From Luteibacter sp. SG786 (GTDB taxonomy: Bacteria > Pseudomonadota > Gammaproteobacteria > Xanthomonadales > Rhodanobacteraceae): DNA of 64,000 bases. Positions 19,400-27,925 of the stretch are shown piece by piece (positions within the stretch are counted from its first letter, which is position 1; each line of letters opens with the position of its first letter). The stretch covers positions 806,001 through 870,000 of the forward strand of contig NZ_JAAOYX010000002.1 in assembly GCF_011759605.1 (NCBI RefSeq), written 5' to 3'. The notes under the pieces are model-generated. The model was not told the origin of the DNA. It searched no databases and saw only the letters and a list, made by a program, of their open reading frames with translations. Made by a program: the position numbers and the translations under genes.

Positions 19400-19819
19400 A
19401 TGCGGGTGGTTCTCGACACCAACGTCTGCCTCGACGCCTTCGTTTTCTCCGACCCGCGCACCGCGGCGCTGGTGGCGGCGATGGCCTCGGGCGAGGTGCA
19501 GGCGGTGACGCGCGCGGACTGCCGCGACGAATGGCTGAAGGTGCTGGGCTACCCGCTGTTGAAGCTGGACGATGTGCGGCGCGCGGAAGCGAGCGCGCGG
19601 TTCGATGCGCTGGTGGCCGTGTTGCCGGCTACCGAGCCCGCGGCGAAACCCCCGCGCTGCCGCGATCGCGACGACCAGAAGTTCCTGGAACTCGCGGCCG
19701 CGTCGGGCGCGGCAGTGCTGTTTTCCCGCGACGCGGAGGTGCTTCGGCTCGGTCGACGCACACAGCGCGAAGGGCTGTTCGCGATCATGAAGCCCGAGGA
19801 TTGGGCAAAAGTCACGTAA
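19400..19819 (+). CDS. PIN-domain protein (COG1569-type putative toxin)
   Basis: 139 residues. It starts MRVVLDTNVCLDAFVF, with the first PIN acidic residue in LDTN. DCRDEWLKVLGY and CRDRDDQKFLELAAASG then supply further acidic residues, and LFSRD completes the Mg-binding set. This is the layout of the COG1569 PIN family, annotated as toxin components of toxin-antitoxin pairs that cleave RNA. No antitoxin-like gene lies upstream or downstream: the preceding gene, four bases away, is a flavin oxidoreductase and the next feature is a REP-like element. It may be an orphan or a house-keeping nuclease. Confidence 0.8.
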   Translation: MRVVLDTNVCLDAFVFSDPRTAALVAAMASGEVQAVTRADCRDEWLKVLGYPLLKLDDVRRAEASARFDALVAVLPATEPAAKPPRCRDRDDQKFLELAAASGAAVLFSRDAEVLRLGRRTQREGLFAIMKPEDWAKVT

Positions 19820-19840
19820 GAGGCATCACGCTGCGCTTTG

Positions 19841-19921
19841 TGTGGGAGCCGCTTCAGCGGCGATGGGTGCTCACCGCGGCGTGTCCGCTGCCGCGGGATC
19901 GCCGCTGAAGCGGCTCCCACA
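19841..19921. repeat. REP-like palindromic element
   Basis: TGTGGGAGCCGCTTCAGCGG at the left and its exact inverse at the right, with a CCGCTGCCGCGGG core between. Same family as 429-513. It lies between the convergent PIN gene and the hypothetical gene ending at 19936. Confidence 0.78.
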
Positions 19922-19935
19922 GTTATCGTCGCTGT

Positions 19936-20583
19936 TCAGTCCGCCGGCACCAGCGCAATGAAATTGCGCAAGCTGTAGTAGCGCTCGTGCTGCGGCCACT
20001 CCACCGACGCGATGGCCTTGTGCCCCGCGGCCCACGGCTCGTTGTCCAGGAGCACCTCGATCTGCGTCGTGCCGTTGCCCACGTTGCCGTAGAACACACG
20101 AATCCAGTGCACGTCGGCGGTGAGCGGTGCCGTGGCGATGGCTGCCTCGAGTGCGGAAAGGCCATCCTCGGGGATTTCCATCGGTGCGTCCTTCTCGCCG
20201 CGCAGCGTGAAGTCGCCGATGTATGCGGTGAACGGGCGCCCGCCGGCCGTCAGTTCGCGCACCACGAGCTTGCGGCCGTTCACGACATGCCAGCACGCGG
20301 CGAGCACCACGTGGAAGTCGTTACGCGCGAAACTGTCCAGGGCATCGCGACACCCTTCCTTGCCTGCGCCGATGCCACCGAAGCTTTCCTCGATGGTGCG
20401 TTCCTCGTCGAGCACCACATCGATGTCCAGACGGCCCATGCCGCCGTCCTTCCCCGCGTGCCAGATGCCGCGGATGGCCGGAAAGTCTTCGCCCTCTGTC
20501 AGCAGCCAGCCCTCATCGGGTTCGAGGGCCACGTTGTTGTCGGCGAAAAGGTCGATGAGGTAGTTCTCGATGAGACGTTCCAT
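19936..20583 (-). CDS. Hypothetical protein (DUF6348-like)
   Basis: 215 residues, soluble, no signal peptide or membrane segment. Acidic N-terminal half with GMGRLDIDVVLDEERTI, then EESFGGIGAG, ACWHVVNGRKLVVRELTAGG and WIRVFYGNVGNG. The C-terminus VEWPQHERYYSLRNFIALVP resembles the conserved end of DUF6348-type proteins, which have no established function. The assignment is from memory of the family pattern and is tentative. ATG 20583 has GGAAG upstream and leaves a 28-base gap to the DUF72 gene. An earlier ATG at 20625 would overlap the DUF72 gene. Confidence 0.6.
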   Translation of the reverse strand: MERLIENYLIDLFADNNVALEPDEGWLLTEGEDFPAIRGIWHAGKDGGMGRLDIDVVLDEERTIEESFGGIGAGKEGCRDALDSFARNDFHVVLAACWHVVNGRKLVVRELTAGGRPFTAYIGDFTLRGEKDAPMEIPEDGLSALEAAIATAPLTADVHWIRVFYGNVGNGTTQIEVLLDNEPWAAGHKAIASVEWPQHERYYSLRNFIALVPAD

Positions 20584-20611
20584 GGAGCTTCCGATCGTGG
20601 GGAACTTGGGA

Positions 20612-21439
20612 TTATGCGCTGCCAACCAGCTTGGCGAGTGCGACCGCGGCGGCGGGGTTTCGTTCCTTCGCCGCGGAGATGAAATAGATGAAGACGTCCT
20701 TCGCTTCGCCGTCCCGGGACACGCCGCCGGTGTGCGGCAGGTCGGCGGGATCGCCGCCTTCCGCCCAGGTATGGGCGCGCGCCGCCCATGTCTTCAGCTG
20801 GGAAGCCGGATAGCCAGTGGCCTCGTCGGACTCGCTGCGCATCAGGCGGGCATAGACGAAAGGTCCGGTGAGGTCGGCGAGGGAGGGGTATTTTGGCGAA
20901 TCGGTGAATACCGTCGCCACGCCGCGCGCCCTGGCAAGTTCCAGCCATCGCTCGTCCATGAAACTCTCGTGCCGTACTTCCACCGCGTGGCGCAGGGCCA
21001 TGCCGCCATGTTTCTCGGGCAACAGGTCGAGGAAGGCCGCCGCGTCGTCCGGATCGAACTTGCGCGTGGGCATGAATTGCCACAGCAGAGGGCCCAGGCG
21101 GTCGCCCAACGCCACCGCGCCGTCGAGGAAGCTGTGCACGCGCGGCCCGGTGCCGGCCAGCGATCGCGCCTGCACGATGAGGCGGGGTGCCTTCACCGAG
21201 AAGACGAAGCCTTCCGGGGTCTGTGCCGCCCATTTCTCGTACGTGGACGCGTCGGGCGCGCGGTAATACGTGCCGTTGATCTCGATGGCACCGACCTGCC
21301 GGCTCGCGTATTCCAGCTCGCGCTTCTGTACCAGCCCTTCCGGATAGAAAACGCCGCGCCATGGCGGGAATACCCAGCCGCCCATGCCGGTGCGGATGTG
21401 CCCGGCAGCCTCGTGGTTTCGAACGCGTTTCGTCGCCAT
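20612..21439 (-). CDS. DUF72 (YecE-like) protein
   Basis: 275 residues. The TIM-barrel-like DUF72 family pattern is clear: RTGMGGWVFPPWRGVFYP, QVGAIEINGTYYRAP, FVFSVKAPRLIV, GPLLWQFMP, AVEVRHESFMDERW, FVYARLMRS, then DVFIYFISAAKERNPAAA at the end. The biochemical role of YecE proteins is not established. ATG 21439 gives the standard short N-terminus; an upstream start at 21526 would add 29 unlikely residues. It is followed closely on the same strand by the hypothetical gene ending at 19936, so a two-gene transcript is likely. It is divergent from the response regulator. Confidence 0.9.
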   Translation of the reverse strand: MATKRVRNHEAAGHIRTGMGGWVFPPWRGVFYPEGLVQKRELEYASRQVGAIEINGTYYRAPDASTYEKWAAQTPEGFVFSVKAPRLIVQARSLAGTGPRVHSFLDGAVALGDRLGPLLWQFMPTRKFDPDDAAAFLDLLPEKHGGMALRHAVEVRHESFMDERWLELARARGVATVFTDSPKYPSLADLTGPFVYARLMRSESDEATGYPASQLKTWAARAHTWAEGGDPADLPHTGGVSRDGEAKDVFIYFISAAKERNPAAAVALAKLVGSA

Positions 21440-21537
21440 GGTCGCGATGCTCGCAGGGGTCAGGTGGATAGTGTGTACAAGGCGGCCGCCCAAGGTTTGC
21501 GCGATACTTCCCATTCCGAGTTTCACGCGCAGTGATC

Positions 21538-22158
21538 ATGCCGCCCATCCGAATCCTGACCGTCGACGACCACCCCTTGCTGAGAGAAGGCATTGCCGCG
21601 GTGATCGAGGGGTACGAAGGTCTCGAACTGGTGGGCGAAGCGAGCACCGGCGAGGAAGCCATCGAACGCTATCGCGAGCGCCTGCCCGACCTTACTCTCA
21701 TGGACCTGCAAATGCCGGGCATGGGGGGCATTGCCGCGATCGAGGCCATACGCTCCGAGTTTCCCGAGGCGAGGATTCTGGTGCTTACCACCTACCGGGG
21801 CGATGTCCAGGCCCTGCGTGCCTTTCGCGCGGGAGCACAGGGTTATCTCCTGAAAAGCGAGCTGCGCAAGGACATGCTGGCCACGATCCACCAGATCATG
21901 GAAGGCAAGAAGCGCATACCCGAAGAGATCGCCCAGGAGATGGCCGGCCACGCCGACGACGATGAACTCACGCCGCGCGAGACGCAGGTGCTGACCCATG
22001 TAGCGCGCGGCGAGGCCAATCGCGACGTGGCAGGCGCCCTGGGCATCGCCGAGGAAACGGTGAAGGCGCACATGAAAAGCATCCTGGCGAAACTGCAGGC
22101 CAACGATCGCACCCACGCGGTCGCCATCGCCCTGCGTCGCGGCATCATCGAATTGTAG
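21538..22158 (+). CDS. NarL/FixJ-family response regulator
   Basis: 206 residues. The receiver domain begins RILTVDDHPLLREG, with the phospho-acceptor in LTLMDLQMPGM, the conserved LVLTTYRGD and the Lys of GYLLKSELRK. The LuxR-type helix-turn-helix follows: LTPRETQVLTHVARGEANRDVAGALGI (split around residues 147-173) and EETVKAHMKSILAKL. It therefore binds DNA when phosphorylated. No histidine kinase is encoded nearby, so it is an orphan regulator here. ATG 21538 is chosen; an in-frame GTG six bases earlier is possible. Confidence 0.93.
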   Translation: MPPIRILTVDDHPLLREGIAAVIEGYEGLELVGEASTGEEAIERYRERLPDLTLMDLQMPGMGGIAAIEAIRSEFPEARILVLTTYRGDVQALRAFRAGAQGYLLKSELRKDMLATIHQIMEGKKRIPEEIAQEMAGHADDDELTPRETQVLTHVARGEANRDVAGALGIAEETVKAHMKSILAKLQANDRTHAVAIALRRGIIEL

Positions 22159-22170
22159 GAGGAAGCAACC

Positions 22171-22668
22171 TCACGACAGCGCCGTCGGCTTGTCGAACGG
22201 AAGCGGCGTGGCCCCGACGGCCACAATGGCTGCCCCGGCACGATCCGCATCGTCGTCTTCTACATCCACCACCACGAGGATCCGGCCGGCTTCGATCTCG
22301 CCTTCGAACTTGCGCCGCACCGGGTCGGGCACGGCGGCGCCCATGAGGGCACTCGACCAGGCGCCCACGGCGGCACCGGCCGCAGCGACGCCAAGAGCGC
22401 CGGCGATGGTGATGCCGAGCGGAGGAATGGCCATGGCAACGAGGCCCGCCAACAGGCCGGTGGCGCCCCCCTGGGCCACGCCGCGGACGGCGGCGGGCAT
22501 GAAATCGCTGTGGTCGTCCTTGCGGTCCTCGGGAATGGCCTCCAGCTCGATGTCGTGCCGGGCGACCAGCGACAGGTCTTCGTCGGGTACGCCCGCCTCG
22601 CGGGCGGCGGTCAGGGCGCGGCGGGCCTGGGCCATGTCGGCCGTGCTGTAGACGCGGCGGGTTTTCAT
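22171..22668 (-). CDS. Hypothetical protein with glycine-zipper membrane segment
   Basis: 165 residues. The N-terminus VYSTADMAQARRALTAAREAGVPDEDLSLVARH resembles the heat-induced YflT/general-stress type fold. It is followed by a Gly/Ala-rich hydrophobic hairpin (about residues 63-105, with VAQGGATGLLAGLVAM and GVAAAGAAVGAW). The C-terminal part GRILVVVDVEDDD is a ferredoxin-like strand-helix element. Such proteins are common in Xanthomonadales and of unknown function. The start at 22668 has AAGGAA upstream. Convergent with the response regulator. Confidence 0.7.
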   Translation of the reverse strand: MKTRRVYSTADMAQARRALTAAREAGVPDEDLSLVARHDIELEAIPEDRKDDHSDFMPAAVRGVAQGGATGLLAGLVAMAIPPLGITIAGALGVAAAGAAVGAWSSALMGAAVPDPVRRKFEGEIEAGRILVVVDVEDDDADRAGAAIVAVGATPLPFDKPTALS

Positions 22669-22736
22669 CGCGGTTCCTTCGACAGGTTCAAACCCCATGG
22701 TTTCCCGCGCGCGGTCGAACCGGAGTGAATGCCTGG

Positions 22737-23711
22737 TCACAAGCGCGCGTGCGAATGCCGCTTGCGGTAATCCGCCGGTGTGACACCGAAGCGGCGCAGG
22801 AACGCGCGGCGCAATCCATTGGCGTTCGCATAGCCAAGGCGGTCGGCCACACGCTTCGGCGTTTCATGGTCCTCTTCCAGCAGCCGGCGGGCCGCATCCA
22901 CGCGCATGGCCTCGACGAATTCGGCGGGCGTCATGCCCACGTCCTGGCGGAAGATTCGGGCGAAATGACGGGGGCTCAGGCCGACCCGCGCGGCCATCGT
23001 CGCCACCGAATGGTTTTCCCCCGGATGCGAGGCCACGTACCGCTGCAGCTCCTGGAGCGCGCTCCGTCCGGCCGGCGCGGACTCGCCATGCCGGCTGAAC
23101 TGCATCTGCCCGCCGGGACGCCGGTAGAAAACCACCAACTCCGCAGCCACCGCCTTCGCGATGTCGCGTCCGAGGTCCTCCTCCACAAGTGCGATGGCCA
23201 GGTCCATGCCGGCAGTGACTCCGGCAGCGGTGCAGACGGCGCCATCGCGCACCACGAAGGCATCGGCTTCCACATGCAGGGAGGGATGCCGTTCCGCGAG
23301 CAGCTCCGCCACTTTCCAATGTGTGGTGACACGGCGTCCATCCAGGAGTCCGGTGCGTGCGAAGAGCAGCGCGCCGCTGCATATGGATCCGTAGCGGCGC
23401 GACCGCGCGGCCTGACGCTGCAGCCAGGCGACGACGCCGAGGTCCACCGCCGCGTCGGCCAGGGTGGGGGAACCGGCCACCAGCAGGGTATCCAGTCGCT
23501 CGAATTCCTGGCGGATCGTGGTGTCGGGAAGGAAGCGCATACCGGAGGACGCCATGATCGCCAATGGCGCCGTGCCGACGGTCACGACGCGGTAGACCTC
23601 GCGGCCGCTCTGCCGGTTGGCTTCGGCGAAGACATCCGCAGGGCCGGATACGTCCAGCATCTGGACGCCGGGCGGGGCAAGGATGGCAACGGTGGACAGA
23701 GGCGTCCGCAT
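22737..23711 (-). CDS. GlxA-type transcriptional regulator (DJ-1/PfpI plus AraC)
   Basis: 324 residues. The N-terminal DJ-1/PfpI-like sensor contains VQMLDVSGPADVF, TLLVAGSPTLADA and the elbow SICSGALLFARTGLLDG with the conserved Cys. The C-terminal AraC DNA-binding domain has VGLSPRHFARIFRQDVGMTPAEF and a second helix-turn-helix ending FGVTPADYRKRH. Family members regulate an adjacent gene in response to small molecules. It is divergent from the HD hydrolase gene (99-base gap), its most likely target. ATG 23711 is chosen over TTG 23720. Confidence 0.92.
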   Translation of the reverse strand: MRTPLSTVAILAPPGVQMLDVSGPADVFAEANRQSGREVYRVVTVGTAPLAIMASSGMRFLPDTTIRQEFERLDTLLVAGSPTLADAAVDLGVVAWLQRQAARSRRYGSICSGALLFARTGLLDGRRVTTHWKVAELLAERHPSLHVEADAFVVRDGAVCTAAGVTAGMDLAIALVEEDLGRDIAKAVAAELVVFYRRPGGQMQFSRHGESAPAGRSALQELQRYVASHPGENHSVATMAARVGLSPRHFARIFRQDVGMTPAEFVEAMRVDAARRLLEEDHETPKRVADRLGYANANGLRRAFLRRFGVTPADYRKRHSHARL

Positions 23712-23810
23712 GTCGCGCAAGATGGCAGTAATTGATACTTTGCGTCAAATAACGCCATAGGGCAGGCGGGATTCAATGGCAGCACCCAACGTCACCGCAC
23801 GGTCACCACC

Positions 23811-24458
23811 ATGAACATCATCGAACAAGTCGCCGGCATCGCCATTCCCGACAGCGCCCTTGCCCGAGAAATCACCGAACTCGTCAGGGATACCGAAAGC
23901 GACCTCCTGTACCACCACTCCCGTCGCGTTTACTTTTTCGCCGCCTTGACCGGCCAGTCCAAAGGGCTCGGATACGACCCCGAGCTCCTCTATGCCGCGG
24001 CGATGTTCCACGACATGGGCCTCACTCCGGCGCATTCGAGCAAGGACAGGCGCTTTGAAGTGGACGGCGCCGATACGGCACGGGATTTCCTGCGCCGCAA
24101 GGGGATATCCGAGGCGGAGGTGGACACGGTATGGACGGCCATCGCCCTGCACACCACGCCGAACATTCCCCAGTACATGAAGCCGGAAATCGCGCTTCTG
24201 ACGGCGGGGGTGGAGATGGACGTGCTCGGCCTGGGTTTCGAGGACGTCCAGGACGCCGATCGCGAGAAGGTCGCACAGGCGCACCCGCGCGGCCCTTCCT
24301 TCAAGCAGGACATCGTCGGAGCTTTCTACGACGGTATTCGCAACAAGCCGGCGACCACTTTCGGCAACGTCAAGGCGGACGTGATGGCGCACAAGGACCC
24401 GCAGTTCAGGCGCACCGACTTCGTGCAGTGCATTCTGCACAACCACTGGCCGACCTGA
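23811..24458 (+). CDS. HD-domain hydrolase (cyanamide hydratase-like)
   Basis: 215 residues. Metal-binding HD motif: the first His in LLYHHSRRVYFF, then the HD pair in AAAMFHDMGLTPA, and the later ALHTTPNIPQYM. The C-terminal segment KPATTFGNVKADVM followed by FVQCILHNHWP is conserved in HD proteins related to the Ddi2/Ddi3 cyanamide hydratases. The family also contains enzymes acting on other small nitriles or isonitriles and many uncharacterised members; the substrate here is unknown. It is transcribed away from the GlxA-type regulator, suggesting inducible control. It ends 94 bases before the TonB receptor. Confidence 0.82.
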   Translation: MNIIEQVAGIAIPDSALAREITELVRDTESDLLYHHSRRVYFFAALTGQSKGLGYDPELLYAAAMFHDMGLTPAHSSKDRRFEVDGADTARDFLRRKGISEAEVDTVWTAIALHTTPNIPQYMKPEIALLTAGVEMDVLGLGFEDVQDADREKVAQAHPRGPSFKQDIVGAFYDGIRNKPATTFGNVKADVMAHKDPQFRRTDFVQCILHNHWPT

Positions 24459-24489
24459 CGCGGCCTTCCCGCGTGAAGGCATGACGTAT

Positions 24490-24518
24490 TTGATCTGATA
24501 ATCATTCGCACTTACGAT
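24490..24518 (+). promoter_or_regulatory. Fur-regulated promoter of the TonB receptor
   Basis: -35 TTGATC (24490-24495) and -10 TACGAT (24513-24518) are separated by 17 bases. The spacer contains GATAATCATTCGC (24497-24509), a close match to the core of the Fur consensus GATAATGATAATCATTATC. A bound Fur dimer would block polymerase, giving iron repression of the receptor and the PepSY gene. Confidence 0.75.
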
Positions 24519-24552
24519 AGCGGCCTTTGCCCAGGTTCAAGGCCGCTATCCA

Positions 24553-26763
24553 ATGTGTTCCCGTCCCACCGCTCTCGCCCTGGCTATCGCCGGCATCGTT
24601 TCCATGGGGCCAGCCTTCGGACAGGACGCGCCGCCGCGCACCGCGGAGCTCGAAGGGGTGAAGGTGGTCGGTGACTGGCTCGGCGACGCCGCCAGGAACA
24701 CCGTGGTGGACCATCCGGGCGCCCGCACAGTGGTGCGCCGCGAGGAACTGCGCGAGGCCGGCGCCACCAACCTCCGCGACGCCCTGCGCCGCATTCCGGG
24801 CGTGCAGGTGCAGGAGAGCAACGGTACGGGCGGCAGCGACGTCTCCCTGAACGTGGGCGTGCGTGGGCTCACATCGCGCCTCTCGCCGCGTTCCACCATC
24901 CTGCTCGATGGCGTGCCCATCGCCGTGGCGCCGTACGGGCAACCGCAGGTTTCCATGGCGCCGGTGGGCCTCGGCAACATCGAGGCCGTGGACGTGGTAC
25001 GCGGCGGCGGTTCTGTGCGCTATGGGCCGCAGAACGTGGGCGGCATCATCAACTTCGTGACGCGCGAGATTCCGGAAACCTTCGGTGGTAGCGCCGGCGT
25101 GCAGTTCCAGGGAGCCGAGCATGGCGGCATTCGCACCAACACGAACGCGTTCCTCGGGGGCACCGCGAGCAACGGCCTCGGCGTGGCGCTCCTCTACAAC
25201 GGTCTGCACGGCCCCGGCTTCCGCGAGCACGAAGACAACGAGAGCATCGATGATGTGATGCTCAAGGCGAAGTACGCCATCACCAGCGAAGACACGCTCA
25301 CCGGCAGCATTCACCACTACGACGGGCAAGCCGGCATGCCCGGCGGTCTGACCCAGGCCGACTACGACGCCGATCCGTTCCAGTCGCGCCGCCCGTTCGA
25401 CGACTTCCACGGCCGTCGCACCGACTACGTGCTGAAGTACAGCCATGTGGACGATCGCCGCAGCTTCGAAGTGCAGTCGTATTACTCGGACAGCTTCCGC
25501 GGAAGCCACATCGAAACGATCACGCAAGGCGCGAACGGCAGCTACACGCACCAGTTGAATGCCTATCCGCGCAACTATCACGTTTTCGCCATCGAACCGC
25601 GCTACTCGCAGCTGTTCGACTGGGGGCAGGTGACCCACGAGATCGGCGTGGGCTACCGCTATACCAGCGAGGCGATGCACGAGCGCACGCTGCGCAACAA
25701 CAAGTTCGTGTCCAACCTGCCCTACACGCCTTACGACAGCTTCCCGTACGACGGGCCGTATGTCCTGTCGGGCAACAACACCGGAAGCAACGAGGCGCAT
25801 GCGGTCTACGTGGACGACACCATCAATGCGGGCAACTGGACCATCACGCCCGGCATCCGCTACGAGCGGATCGACAGCGAATGGCAGGCGCATCCCGGCA
25901 AGACGGTGGTGGTGAAGGGACCGACGGAGCGCCAGAAGTCGTATTCGAAACCGCTGCCGTCGCTCAACGTGATCTACCACGTCACGGACGCGCTGAGGCT
26001 CTATGCGAATGCGGAAACCTCGTTCGGTTCGCTGCAATATTTCCAGATCGGGCAGAAGGATTCGACCAACCAGTTTGCCGCCGGGCTGAAGCCGGAGACG
26101 GCGCGCACCTATGAGATCGGCACACGTTACGACACGAAAGCCTGGGGCGGCGAAGTCACGCTGTTCCGGATCAACTTCGACCACGAATTGCAGCTGGTAG
26201 GCAAACTGCCGGGCGTGCCCGACTCGTACGACGGCTGGACGACGCTCGGCGCCACGACGCACAAGGGTGTGGAATCGGCGGCGCATGTGGACCTCGGGGC
26301 GTTCAGCGACGCACTGCAGGGTTTCACGCTCTGGGGCACCGCCACCTACACCCACGCGTTCTACCGCCATGGCTCGTTCGAAGGCCGCGACCTTCCGTTC
26401 TATTCCCGGCGAACGGCCAATCTCGGCCTGCGTTATGGCGTGGCGGCGTGGACCTTCAACCTCGATGCGTTTTCCCAGTCGCGCCAGCATTCGCCTGGCT
26501 CGCCGAGCTTCGATCCCGCGCGCCCCACGGAGTACGTGACCGAGCCCTCGCCCGAAGGCGATCTCGGCGACATTCCGGGGTGGACCACGTGGAATGCCCG
26601 TGCCGAATACGCCTTCGGCCCCTCCCTGTCGAACCTGCGCCTCGGCGTGGGCGTGAAGAACCTCGCCGACCAGCGGTATTTCACCCGTTCAACCGACAAC
26701 AACGACGGCATCTACGTGGGCATGCCCCGCACCTGGTTCGTCCAGGCCTCCGTGGACTTCTGA
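24553..26763 (+). CDS. TonB-dependent ferric-siderophore receptor (FecA-like)
   Basis: 736 residues. The signal peptide ends FGQ-DAP. A plug domain follows (about residues 45-170: NLRDALRRIPGVQVQES, NVGVRGLTSRLSPRSTILLDG, VRYGPQNVGGIINFVTR). The C-terminal 22-strand barrel includes YEIGTRYDTKAWGGEVTLFR, RLGVGVKNLADQRYF and a terminal aromatic F. The FecA/FhuE-like plug and the Fur-box promoter point to iron-chelate import. The ligand is unknown, and no signalling extension or FecIR pair is present. The PepSY gene follows after one base, so both form an operon. Confidence 0.92.
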   Translation: MCSRPTALALAIAGIVSMGPAFGQDAPPRTAELEGVKVVGDWLGDAARNTVVDHPGARTVVRREELREAGATNLRDALRRIPGVQVQESNGTGGSDVSLNVGVRGLTSRLSPRSTILLDGVPIAVAPYGQPQVSMAPVGLGNIEAVDVVRGGGSVRYGPQNVGGIINFVTREIPETFGGSAGVQFQGAEHGGIRTNTNAFLGGTASNGLGVALLYNGLHGPGFREHEDNESIDDVMLKAKYAITSEDTLTGSIHHYDGQAGMPGGLTQADYDADPFQSRRPFDDFHGRRTDYVLKYSHVDDRRSFEVQSYYSDSFRGSHIETITQGANGSYTHQLNAYPRNYHVFAIEPRYSQLFDWGQVTHEIGVGYRYTSEAMHERTLRNNKFVSNLPYTPYDSFPYDGPYVLSGNNTGSNEAHAVYVDDTINAGNWTITPGIRYERIDSEWQAHPGKTVVVKGPTERQKSYSKPLPSLNVIYHVTDALRLYANAETSFGSLQYFQIGQKDSTNQFAAGLKPETARTYEIGTRYDTKAWGGEVTLFRINFDHELQLVGKLPGVPDSYDGWTTLGATTHKGVESAAHVDLGAFSDALQGFTLWGTATYTHAFYRHGSFEGRDLPFYSRRTANLGLRYGVAAWTFNLDAFSQSRQHSPGSPSFDPARPTEYVTEPSPEGDLGDIPGWTTWNARAEYAFGPSLSNLRLGVGVKNLADQRYFTRSTDNNDGIYVGMPRTWFVQASVDF

Positions 26764-26764
26764 C

Positions 26765-27856
26765 ATGAGCCCACGGCCGCGCCGCGTACGTACCGCACTC
26801 AAGACGCTGCACCTTTGGCTCGGCCTCAGCCTGGGTATCGTGCTTGCGCTGGTGGCCCTTACCGGCAGCGTGCTGCTCTGGGAGGCGCCGCTGTTCCGCG
26901 CGGCGCATCCGGAACTGGCGGCTCGCCCGCTGCCGGATCTGGCCACGCAGGGCCGGGCGTTGCAGGCGATTGTCGCCTCGGCCGACGGCGCGAAGGCGCG
27001 CGGCTTCTCGTTCCCCGATGCCGAACTGCCGGTCTGGGAAGCCCTGGAACGCGGCGGCGATCGCAGCTACTTCGATGCGCAGACCGGTCGCCTGCTCGTC
27101 CATCGGAGCAAGTCCGGCGACGTGTTGCTTACCCTGCTCGACTGGCACACGCACCTCCTTTCGGGCGCCGTGGGCGAAACCGTGCTCGGCTTGGTGGCAT
27201 GCGCAGGACTTTTCATGCTCCTCTCCGGCGTGTGGTTGTACTGGCCGGGCCGCCAGCGCGCACTGAAACACCTGAAACCGCACGCGAATCCGCCCGTACT
27301 GCGCTGGGCGAGCCTGCATCGTTTCATCGGCGTGGCCGCCCTGCCCTTGCTCGTCGTGATGATCGGCACCGGCACGACCATGGCGTATCGCGGCGCGGTA
27401 CGCAGCGGCCTCGCCGCCGCGTTCGGCGAAGCGCCGCCAGCTCGCCCGCCGAAGACGCCGGCGACGCAAGCGGCGGTCGACTGGCCCGCGGTGCTCCTCG
27501 CCGCACATGCCGCCGCACCCGACGCCGAACTGACACGCCTGACCTTGCCTGCGAAGGGCAGCGGCACACTCGTGCTGCGCATCCGCCGCCCCGGCGAATG
27601 GAACCTCGCCGGCCGCAGTTCGTTGTGGATCGATCCCGCGACGGCCACCGTCATCGGCGGCGACGACGCGACGAAGCTCGGCCCAGGCAGCCGCCTCGCC
27701 AACGCGCTGTTTCCGATCCACTCCGCGGCGGTGGGTGGCTTGGCGTGGCGCATCGCGGCCTGTGTGACCGGCGTGCTGCCTGCCTTCCTGCTGGTCACCG
27801 GCTTCCTGTTCTGGCGAGCGCGCACGCGCAGACGTTCGTCGACTGCCATGCAATAG
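26765..27856 (+). CDS. PepSY-associated membrane protein (putative siderophore reductase partner)
   Basis: 363 residues with four membrane helices: about 15-40 (LHLWLGLSLGIVLALVALTG), 140-160 (VLGLVACAGLFMLLSGVWLY), 190-210 and 328-350. The pattern RTALKTLHLWLG, WHTHLLSG and WASLHRFIGV is typical of PepSY_TM proteins, with His residues placed to bind heme. Homologues beside TonB receptors are thought to reduce ferric siderophores at the inner membrane. It starts one base after the receptor stop and should share its Fur control. Reductase activity is inferred from context and conserved histidines. Confidence 0.88.
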   Translation: MSPRPRRVRTALKTLHLWLGLSLGIVLALVALTGSVLLWEAPLFRAAHPELAARPLPDLATQGRALQAIVASADGAKARGFSFPDAELPVWEALERGGDRSYFDAQTGRLLVHRSKSGDVLLTLLDWHTHLLSGAVGETVLGLVACAGLFMLLSGVWLYWPGRQRALKHLKPHANPPVLRWASLHRFIGVAALPLLVVMIGTGTTMAYRGAVRSGLAAAFGEAPPARPPKTPATQAAVDWPAVLLAAHAAAPDAELTRLTLPAKGSGTLVLRIRRPGEWNLAGRSSLWIDPATATVIGGDDATKLGPGSRLANALFPIHSAAVGGLAWRIAACVTGVLPAFLLVTGFLFWRARTRRRSSTAMQ

Positions 27857-27925
27857 CCACAAACGCGTCCTTTGACGGGCTCGGTGTGCCGGTTACCCTC
27901 GACCGCCCTTCCAAGGAGAAACCGT

